A stretch of DNA of 29,437 bases. Source: Cerioporus squamosus (taxonomy: Eukaryota > Basidiomycota > Agaricomycetes > Polyporales > Polyporaceae). The stretch lies in contig JABYQS010000338.1 in NCBI GenBank assembly GCA_022592435.1, positions 1 through 29,437 on the forward strand, read 5' to 3'. The notes beneath the pieces are model-generated. The model had not been told where the DNA came from and made no database searches. It saw nothing but the letters and a program-made list of their open reading frames with translations. The translations under genes were made by a program, and so were the position numbers. Numbering within the stretch: the stretch's first letter is position 1; each line of letters begins with the position of its first letter. Positions 22,047-29,437 of this stretch are shown here, one piece after another.

Positions 22047-23932
22047 TCACCTCGGATGGCCATCAGCTTTACTCAGCGACGTGAACTCGAACCACTCGCC
22101 CCCGTCGGAAGAGCACCGTGATGCGGGCATAGCAGTCCAATGACTTGTCCTATGCATCTGGACCTCCTCTCCACGATCGTTGTAGGTGGCTGAGTGCTCC
22201 CGGACGGAGATGGTGACAGGCGAGACCACCATGCTCGGCCTCTGACCAGGAAATCCGAAGGCTATCGGCGTCCGTCCTCCTGCTTGCGATACATAGGAGG
22301 ACAAGTCGTCAGTGCCGCATCCAAGCGGATCCGAAGCTCGGTGCGCCTCTTTCTTGAGGTGGAGCGTGATCCTAGACATCATGGCGACGGTCATCCTGAA
22401 GAACGCATGGTTAGTGGTGTTTCGTACAGGGAGCTCTTCTAATCCACTGACAAGTACTCCGTCCTGTGAGAATCAGTCGTCAGCACCGGAGCATATACGT
22501 CAGGGAATCACACATACTGCGCCATGACATTCTTCAGCCCGGCCGGCGCCAGGACAATCATGAGGGTAAGAACGAGGGTGATGCAGAAGATTACGCTGCA
22601 CCATGCCCAATGAGTGGTGACTGTCGATAGGAACCGTGTCAACGCACCTGTAGTAGAAGACGCCTTCCTTCAGTAGTATACGCATTGTGCGCGACACGTT
22701 CGGATATCGGATTTGCGTATAGGTGCGCCGAACAGTCAGCGCCAAGACGATCGTGTCGTACAGGAGCGGAAGCCACGCGGAGGCTGCTGCAATAGCAGTG
22801 TTGCTGGAAATGTGGGGTATGCGATCAGCAAAGAACTTCGACGGGGGAGTCGAGGAGTACGAATGCACATACATCCTGCTAGTGTCGAATATCATCGTGC
22901 ACGCTTTTTCTATACTTCAGTGTGTAGTCGATGAACATACGATACATACGTAAATACATACCGTGAATGCCAAGCGAGTGTCTGACGCTGTGCATCATGG
23001 AGAAGTTGTCAACGCACCGCTGTGGTCACAAAGCCAACAAGAGGGACTTACCAACACCATAGGTAAGAAGCCACGCATTCGTACCGAGCTCCAAGGCGAA
23101 AACAGCCGCAACACACGCAACAACGGCTCTCTGCTCATTGTACATGGCATAGACGCGAAGCAGCATCATCAGCGCGGCCGTGTTGATCCCGATCACCGTC
23201 ATGCTCCCCTCATACCGCACGAAGTGCTCGCATCTGAGGGGAAGGTCAGCTACCTTGGAATCGCAAGAATATAGAGGGACGCACGTTCTGCATTGTTGTC
23301 GGCGTCGTCGAAACAATGTGAGCAAGTAGCTGAGTGAGTGACACTGAACGCTGGAGACAAGAAACCTTGATGGCGCACCGATTCCGTAAATAAATCCGAG
23401 AAGTAGGCTGCGTGACGGGAGGCAATTTTATAGCGTCTTCGACATCGGTTGGTAAGAGGACGTCGGACTCACCAAAGAGATTGACGATGAACCCTAGCGG
23501 GGTCAAGTACCGGTTCTGACATAAGAAACGTGAGTGGATCAATCGCAAGCTTGGACCTAGTAAGGTGTGCCTACAAGGAGAAATAGCCAGATCACTATGT
23601 GACGTGCGTGTCAGCAAACTCTGCACGAGGGGACAGGAAACTTGGACGTACGGGGCCCCTTCTTTTCCTCCAGACATACTTGATCTCATCTTCGAGGGTG
23701 AGCAAGTGGTCCCACACCAGTATTGTGAAGCTAGCGACGCCAACATACTGTATCGAAGGTGAGCATCCCGCAATTATCTACAACCGGTATGTTGGAAGTC
23801 TGACTACTCACGAAGGTTATTAACCTGCACGCACACGACTCATTAGCCTCGGTCTGCGGAAACTGGATGCATATTAACCACTCACAGTTGCTTCTGCTCG
23901 TTTGCTGCGGCGGCCGAGTCGACCGCAGCCAT
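22047..23932 (-). CDS. DUF6533-domain membrane protein, right copy (inverted paralogue, with frame breaks)
   Basis: Same family and nearly the same exon sizes as the gene at 14901-16729: 23932-23886 (47 nt), 23824-23812 (13), 23747-23652 (96), 23594-23575 (20), 23515-23473 (43), 23407-23379 (29), 23233-23052 (182), 22987-22962 (26), then downstream exons, with the last ending at 22047. The signature reads VGVASFTILVWDHLLTLEDE, then IKYVWRKRRGP, LIWLFLL, NRYLTPLGFIVNLF, HFVRYEGSMTVIGIN, CTMIFDTS, SAWLPLLYDTIVLAL and MTVAMMSRITLHLKK. The intron between the DE and IKYVW pieces is absent here, and an extra intron splits GIHA|CTMIF. Two junctions are one base short: the exon ending in GGGGCCCC at 23652 (96 versus 97 nt in the paralogue) and the exon starting at 22987 (CGTC versus CGGTG). 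The small exon between 23379 and 23233 is also unresolved. Either the consensus has small errors or the gene is decaying. Confidence 0.75.
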
Positions 23933-25376
23933 AGTAGCCCATTGAGTAGGCAACGCCAAATTGACTTGAGAAGCGAAAGGAACGACGAGAAGCAGAACGA
24001 AAATGAGGCGAGGGCGGAAGAGAGAAGCTCAGTCAGGAGCTACGCATGTGGGGCCCCGCATCCGCCATATAAGCATAATTTTCATCTATATTAAGCGCCC
24101 AATAGCCGCGACCAGGTCAGGCCAGAGAAAAAATCCGGAGCCCTGAGCCATGCTGCAAACGAACTAGTGCAAGTTCGTCATTTGGGGGAGTGAGCAACGT
24201 TAGCACAATTCGGCAAGCGAAGGCAGTACCAGGTTGGTACCAGGTGATGATGCGGTGGCTGGAGGGGTTAGAGTGGGCGCTACGTGACCACCCCGAGCGC
24301 CGGACGTCCCACGAGCACCGCCGAGAAAGTCGGAAATCTGTTCTGAACGGTATGTACGGCAAGGATGACGACGGTAAGTCAAATGGCACGTACGAGTCTG
24401 GAACATTTGTGGTAGCTCGCAATTGCGCCCGAGTGTGACCTTGTGTGGTGGCATCGAGGCGCGTACCTTGAGGTCACCATGTTCCACACTCAAGCTGCTT
24501 CGTAGAAGGGCCTGTCAAGCATGTCATTCAAGGTCTGAGTTCTGGGGCCCGATGTTATGAAGAACGAACCGCGAGATGCGCTGTCTCATGTACGTACATG
24601 GGGTAGTGCGCCCATTCGGACCGCACGACAGGCGATGTCTACTGTGCGATGATAGTGTGGCGATGAGTTCCGCTAAGTTGATGAACCGCAGATGAGGTGA
24701 GTGCAGCGAGTTCTACACAGTAGCAATTCATATTGTCAGCGAGAGACAAAATGGAGAGAGGAGGCCTAACCTCAGGAGCAGTCAAGTTGAAGGCGCGGCT
24801 TCAATTTGTGAGGGGGCTGTTGTGAACTCAATGTCGCCTACAGAGGCTATCGAAACTGAACAGCTACGAAGGCTGAGAGGCTCACTTCAGGTCCAGATCA
24901 TGTCGCCAGACGCTACAGGGTAATGATCGTGGTAATGGTGGTGGAGCTGCATTGCGCCGTTGTTGCGCGGCGAAGTATCTTGCCCAGACGAGGAATCCTG
25001 TGGTGGTGGTCATACTCCACTTTGATACTACTTGACTGCTGAGCGTTGCGCCGTCGTGACCGCAGGGGCTGTGGCTTGAGTTTCACATCAGAGGTGACTT
25101 AGCTGCGCAGACTAACGGGGGGCGCAACTGAGGGTGCGGTACTGACAACGTCGAACGTAGCATGACACAGCAAAGGCTACGCGTTGTTCAAGGCAGGGCG
25201 GCGATGACGTCGAGATAAAGCTGCGACGTTGTATCGCCTGGCCGGAGATGTCATGGTAAAACAGGATACCTGTGATAAAACCGCTCATCAGCAGTGCGCC
25301 ATGGGAGAGTTCGTCAACGACCCACTACAGGTATTATTGTACAGGTCAACACATGTCGGAGGGTCACGAGGTATCG
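23933..25376. other. 1.4-kb intergenic region with promoter elements of the right DUF6533 gene
   Basis: A TATA-like cttatatg (minus strand, 24066-24073) and an inverted CCAAT box (24099-24103) lie 130-170 bp before the ATG at 23932, a plausible core promoter. The rest, 24120-25376, has only short featureless open frames. I see no RNA gene or repeat. Confidence 0.45.
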
Positions 25377-26177
25377 TCATGGCCGCGGCTCCACTGGGAC
25401 GACTTCCATGGTCCCGTCTTCAAGCGTTAAACTCGGGTCTGAGGAGCTCCGCGGACCTTGTCCGTCGGGAGAGTCATCCTTGGCGGACTTCTTGACAAAC
25501 TGGTCGAGCATGGTGCTCTGCCCTGTCAACTTTCCTCCCTCGTTGCCATCTTTTGTCCTGGCCTTCGACCGGCCGGGTGCGGCTGGCTCGGGCTCCAGGT
25601 AAGGCAGTAACTCTGATACATATATGGGAGAGTATCTGAGAGCATCGGTACAGCGTGTACGTACCTTCGAGGAAAGCAAACTCATCCGCCCGTCGTACTG
25701 AGGCAACTGAGCAGCGGCGCATCGTCAGGAAAATGTACGCGATAGCCAGCAATCGAAGCACTCACCAAGGTCCTTGGCTTGCACAGTGGATCGTCCCTCC
25801 CGCTCTGCACTCGTTGGGCAGCCTCCGCTATTTCGCTGGACGAATTCCTCAGTTGCGCGAGAAATCAGGAACGCCGCTTCTCGTTGCCACCATGATTAGA
25901 TCCTACTGGCATGAGCATGGCGAATCGGGCAGTGGTCAGCGACACTGAAGCAAAGTACCTTGTCTGCCTTCATGATCTTCTGCACTCTCGCGTGAGGCAA
26001 GAGAGACTTCCCAGCTTCTCGTGTCAGGGTTTCCGGAGCCTTCATATTCATCTTCTTCACTTTCGCCAGTTCTGCGCCGTGTTCTTCAGCAAGGTCCAGA
26101 CCGTGGGTAGGCTGATCCGTATCCATTGCATCCGGAACAATAGAGTCACCGGCGCTCGGTGTAGCTGGGCGAGACAT
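25377..26177 (-). CDS. Histone-fold protein of CHRAC1/POLE4/Dpb3 type (CBF/NF-Y family)
   Basis: Proteins of this type pair with a second histone-fold subunit in chromatin accessibility complexes or DNA polymerase epsilon. Exons on the minus strand: 26177-25959, 25902-25766, 25706-25665, 25612-25377, about 210 residues. A 60-residue acidic N-terminus is followed by LLPHARVQKIMKADK|DLIMVATR, EAAFLISRATEEFVQ, STVQAKDL and ASVRRADEFAFLE, the usual order of the histone fold. The tail is PYLEPEPAAPGRSKARTK, then low complexity. Exon 2 does not read in one frame: after ATR the frame shifts (one base extra or two missing near 25880). Near 25840 the segment that should read RIAEAAQR appears only in the neighbouring frame (CAGCGAAATAGCGGAGG), and the frame then returns by AEREGRSTV. 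NF-YC or Bur6-like proteins are alternatives, but the sequence around LPHARV fits CHRAC/Dpb3 better. Confidence 0.72.
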
Positions 26178-26787
26178 AAACAGACGTGAGGTCAGGAGGT
26201 GGCCGTACGAGAGCGTACGAGGGCAAGACGCGGTGAAGCCGACGCGTTCCCAGGGGCGTCAGACACGACGAGTCACACCGTCTGACGCGACTGGTCACGC
26301 ACGACGTGTGACTCGGACGCGCGTCCACCGAACGGCGAAGGCTTGCAGGCTCCGCATCTGAGGCAGCGAGACCGGTATGTATGCAGTTTCCCTTCGCAAG
26401 TTTACCTAACACTATTGACTCTGTTGATACTCCCTGTCGGTTGTACAGTGCTCAAAACCGAGTCAGAGCCAGTGGTGCCCAAACGACTGTCGGACAATGC
26501 GGTACGTTTCCGTTTGCATGACCTTGGGGAAGTTCGTGACCGGAGTTGTTGCGCACCTTGCAAGAGCCAAGACAATTTGAGGTGACCTCAATCTGAGTGT
26601 CGGGAGCTCTGCGAGGGTCTGAGTGCCTCAGTAACGCGACCGTGGCGAGGTTACCAGTGAACGCGTTGTCGTATATCGCTATGAATGCGGCGCATAGACA
26701 TATGCATACCGAATAGCAAAAGCTGTTGAGTTCTAGCCCGGGTCCAGCTACTAATACAACGGTACTGATAATTGGGTTGCATTGTGG
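26178..26787. other. Intergenic region between the histone-fold gene and the left GST
   Basis: About 610 bp. The right side holds the 3' region of the left GST, the left side the promoter of the histone-fold gene. GC-rich sequence at 26200-26350 contains several acgcg/cacgacg motifs but no recognised element. No gene seen. Confidence 0.45.
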
Positions 26788-27618
26788 TCACAGTTTCACG
26801 TCCTCTCCCTCGTCCACAGTTTCATACTTCTCTAACGCGGCCATGAGTCTCGCCCATCGCCCCCCATCCCAGCTCATCATATCCTTCCACTCTTGGCTGT
26901 CCTCCCCACAACACCTCTTGAACCACATGAAGAATCCCGCGAGCGTAATGTCCGCGTAAGTGATCCCCTTCTGTCGCCCATGAAGAACAACTTCTCCTTC
27001 CATCCGCCTCAAGCCACCCCGCGATCTTGTGCACTCCCTTCTGCACCCCCTCCCATTTCTTCGCGCGTTTCTCACTCCCGATTGGGCAAGCTCCTCGAGC
27101 TTTCCGAGTCGCTTCTCCCGCGTCTCGCGGAAGTACGGCTGGCTCGCCGGGCGCAAGTTCGAGAACGCAGCAGGGATGATGATGGGGACATAGTCATCGC
27201 CGGAATGACCGCGTAGATCGCGTCTTCGAACGCAGACATGAGTGCGTCCGCCTCTTCGGGGATAAGACGTGGGGTGTTTGGGTATGTGTTGTCAAGGTAG
27301 CGTGTGATGGCGCCGGAGTCAGAGACAACGCTCTTGGTGTGTGGGTCGTAGATCACGGCAGCGTGTACAGCGGGGTGCCATCCTTGCGTTTGTCGGCAGC
27401 ACTGGCCCGATCTTCTTGCACAGTGCCTCGATGTCGGGGTATTCACCCAAACTGTCTTGTACGGGATGCCTTTGAGGTTCAAGGCGTACCTGCAAGTGTA
27501 GGTGTGAGATAGGGGCGATACGATGGCAGATCGTCGCCTCGTACCTGGTCTTCCAAGTATGACGGGACCACGCGTTCACCACTCCAGGGATGTCGTAGAA
27601 GACGATCGGCTCAGACAT
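26788..27618 (-). CDS. Glutathione S-transferase, GSTFuA/Ure2p-like, left copy (frame-disrupted)
   Basis: Exon 27618-27545 encodes MSEPIVFYDIP and HTWKTR; exon 2 is 27489-26788. The product would be about 260 residues: an N-terminal thioredoxin-like GST domain (LNLKGIPYKTVWV, YPDIEALCKKIG, VIYDPHTKSVVSDSGAI, RYLDNTYPNTP) and a helical C-terminal domain (ASQPYFRETREKRLGKLEEL, ITYADITLAGFFMWFKR, WDGGRWARLMAALEKYETVD). By comparison with the intact neighbour, exon 2 changes frame about seven times, near 27444, 27406, 27356, 27199, 27078, 26996 and 26966. Every change looks like one missing G in the coding strand. The exon is 702 nt; adding seven would restore phase with the first exon. It is either an expressed gene with a poor consensus here or a young pseudogene. 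Expected role: conjugation or reduction of xenobiotics and wood extractives with glutathione, as known for GSTFuA enzymes. Confidence 0.75.
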
Positions 27619-28057
27619 GGTGGTGAGCAACTCTCAAGAAGCTGAGTCCACGCGGGGGTGTAGTAGTACTGATGCTGCGTACCCCCTGATGAGTCAAAAG
27701 TTGCCAGATACCATTGGTCATCGGACACTCGATGTACAGATATTTATAACACCGCGAAGATATGACAATCATATGGCTCACCTTTGGGAGATACTTGGAG
27801 AATGTTCTGCTCAAAGTTGGCGCAGATTCAATCCTGTCCAGACCAGAAGACTATGGTAAGCGAGTTAGTCGCATATGCTCGCTGTAATTCTTCACACCTT
27901 TCTCCGTCAACTTCGAACAGCATCGAGAGTTTTGATCTATTGGTCGACTGAGCTATGTCTATTCTCCTCGAAGAGGTGTGGGAAGGATGCTTTCTTCAGT
28001 ATCCTGAACGGCTGCTTAGGGCCGTGTTCGTCCGAGTCAATGGTCATCCATCTGGCA
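27619..28057. other. Spacer between the two GST genes
   Basis: About 440 bp. It contains the 3' region of the right GST and the promoter of the left GST. AT-rich sequence near 27735-27770 (minus strand) could include a TATA-like element. No gene seen. Confidence 0.45.
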
Positions 28058-28910
28058 CTACAACTTAGCCATACACCCACTATCCACGGTCTCGTACTTC
28101 CTGAACACGTCGGTGAACCTCGCCCACCGCCCCCCATCCCAGCTTATCACGTCCCGCCACTCTTTGCTATCCTCTCCATAGATGGCCCTGATCCACATGA
28201 GGACCCCAGCGATGCATACGTCCGCATAGCACACTCCATCCGGGCCCCGGAAGAACAGCTTCTCCTCCTGCGTGTCTCTCTGCAGCATCTCCGCGATCCT
28301 TTGAAACACATTCTTCACCCCTTCCCAATGCTTCGCCCGTTTCTCGCTCCCAACGGGCGAGAGCTCCTCCAGCTTGCCGAACCGCTTCTCGCGCGTTACG
28401 CGGAAGTAAGGCTGGCTGGCCTCGTTGAGCGACTGGTGCACGGCCGGGACCATGATCGACAGCACGTCGATGCCGAAGAGTAGCTTCGCGCATGCGCGCT
28501 GGAATTCATCAGCCTCCGGTCCTTGAGGGACGAGTACGACGGTGTCGGGATACGTCTTGTCAAGGTATTCTGCGATCTCTGCGGAATCCGAGACTGTAGT
28601 TGTGGTGTTCGGGTCGTAGATGACGGGAAGGGTGTACATGGGTTTTCCGTCTCGTGTTGTCGCTGAGGGAGGGGCTCCGATGTTGGCGCAGAGCGCCGCG
28701 ATGTCAGGAAACTCGACCCAGGCGGTGCGGTGCGGAATGCCTTTGATGTTTAGACAGTACCTGCGCGGAACAGCAAGACGACCATGGCGTTAGAAAGAGC
28801 GGCTTGTTGTCGCCAAGTACGTGAACGAACCTTGTCTTCCAGGTGTTCGGCGACCATGCCTTTCCCGTGGTCTTGCAGGGGATGTCATACAGAACTATCG
28901 GTTCTGGCAT
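28058..28910 (-). CDS. Glutathione S-transferase, GSTFuA/Ure2p-like, right copy (intact)
   Basis: Two exons, 28910-28831 and 28760-28058, 783 nt for 260 residues, with one 70-nt intron inside the codon after TWKT, at the same place and phase as in the left copy. The N-terminal GST domain runs MPEPIVLYDIP, KAWSPNTWKTR, LNIKGIPHRTAWVEFPDI, TLPVIYDPNTTTTVSDS and EYLDKTYPDT. The C-terminal helical domain includes MVPAVHQSLN, SQPYFRVTREKRFGKLEEL, KHWEGVKNVFQ, CYADVCIAGVLMWIRAIYG and WDGGRWARFTDVFRKYETVD. This matches my recollection of fungal GSTFuA enzymes, which bind glutathione and wood-derived aromatics and are often duplicated in wood-decay fungi. The protein ends AKL, a possible peroxisomal targeting signal of type 1. 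The frame is clean throughout, unlike its neighbour. Confidence 0.88.
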
Positions 28911-29437
28911 ACTGCGGGTATTCGAGCAAGAACTGGAACGACGCGAGGACTTCAATGGTTTCCTCAACCTTTACTAAGACAACCCAAGCGCGGGGAACGG
29001 GCCCTCCGGTTGCCGGCTCCGGTGCTCATAAAGACGACATGGGGTCCAACCTAGCTTGAGCTTGAGCTCTCGGAAAAGCATTGTCGTGAGATTCAGGCGT
29101 GGCGCACAAAATTCAAGACTCACGTACCCTTAGAGGGACATAGAAGCAATTGCAATGCACCCCTGCAAGGTTTCGTATGCCGTATACCGATCATCCTCTG
29201 GATTCGACATGCGGCGCTCATACCCCCACCTTCACCGCACGCTACCAACTGCTTGGTTGGAGGAGGTTCGTTATGCTGATGCTCTCCCGAAGATTGAGGT
29301 TTGGACTTTTGGGCATGCTGCCCAGGCCGAGTCCAGCGTTGGCGAGCCGTGTTGAGGCGGTCAGAGGCAAGGGTTCTGCGGCAAAGTCGACCATATACGG
29401 AGCGGCCGGAGCGTGCCGAGTGACGTCCTGAGTTGCT
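28911..29437. other. Right edge of the window, upstream of the GST pair
   Basis: The first 150-200 bp should contain the promoter of the right GST. Beyond 29150 there are overlapping plus-strand open frames of which one resembles a phosphoesterase remnant (listed separately). Nothing else is recognised. Confidence 0.4.
29161..29355 (+). pseudogene. Possible remnant of a calcineurin-like metallophosphoesterase
   Basis: One frame reads SYPHLHRTLPTAWLEEVRY then ADALPKIEVWTFGHAAQAES and stops at about 29355. The string VWTFGH resembles the conserved GHTH (last metal-binding motif) region of fungal calcineurin-like phosphoesterases, where a VWxFGHTH pattern is common. Here it reads GHAA, and the usual following residues are missing. 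There is no clear upstream exon in the window. I treat this as a weak hint of a degraded gene. Confidence 0.2.

Noticed and set aside
22922..22962. Repeated gtatgt units (gtatgtatttacgtatgtatcgtatgt on the minus strand) as a special element
   Set aside because: They are repeated donor-like motifs at the start of an intron in the right DUF6533 gene; a short low-complexity stretch explains them.

Overview
The window looks like nuclear DNA of a basidiomycete mushroom, most likely an Agaricomycete and possibly Polyporales. Genes are split by many short introns (mostly 45-70 nt, GT..AG) and exons are often tiny. There are two DUF6533-type membrane proteins, a family typical of Agaricomycetes, and two glutathione S-transferases that resemble the fungal GSTFuA/Ure2p-like class. 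I reconstructed exons by hand from splice signals, reading phase and remembered family motifs. No alignment was run.

Layout, left to right. 3-173 (+): the end of a gene with an acidic tail. 1736-5429 (+): a 12-exon gene for an unrecognised protein of about 1,020 residues built from a repeated beta/alpha module. 5822-7333 (-): a SAM-dependent methyltransferase whose glycine motif is completed by a 4-nt microexon. It sits head to head with 7606-8641 (+), a HIT-family protein. 9524-10989 (+): an ER nucleotide-sugar transporter (HUT1 type). 11538-12728 (+): a second SAM methyltransferase with a DMGCCFG motif, like fungal terpenoid O-methyltransferases. 14901-16729 (+) and 22047-23932 (-): two DUF6533 paralogues in inverted orientation, enclosing 17139-21721 (-), a 15-exon DDB1 gene. 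25377-26177 (-): a histone-fold subunit of CHRAC/Dpb3 type. 26788-27618 and 28058-28910 (-): a tandem pair of glutathione S-transferases, the left one broken by many small frame breaks. The last 0.4 kb may hold a remnant of a metallophosphoesterase.

The genes do not form an obvious pathway or a biosynthetic cluster. They are mostly housekeeping genes (DDB1, HUT1, HIT, histone fold) mixed with lineage-specific families (DUF6533, GST, the large repeat protein).

The strongest unusual signals are the 4-nt microexon, a possible 2-nt microexon in the left DUF6533 gene, the inverted DUF6533 pair around DDB1 with intron differences, the repeat architecture of the large unknown protein, and recurrent one-base frame breaks. 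Most of these breaks lie in G-runs of the coding strand. They may be consensus errors rather than true gene decay.
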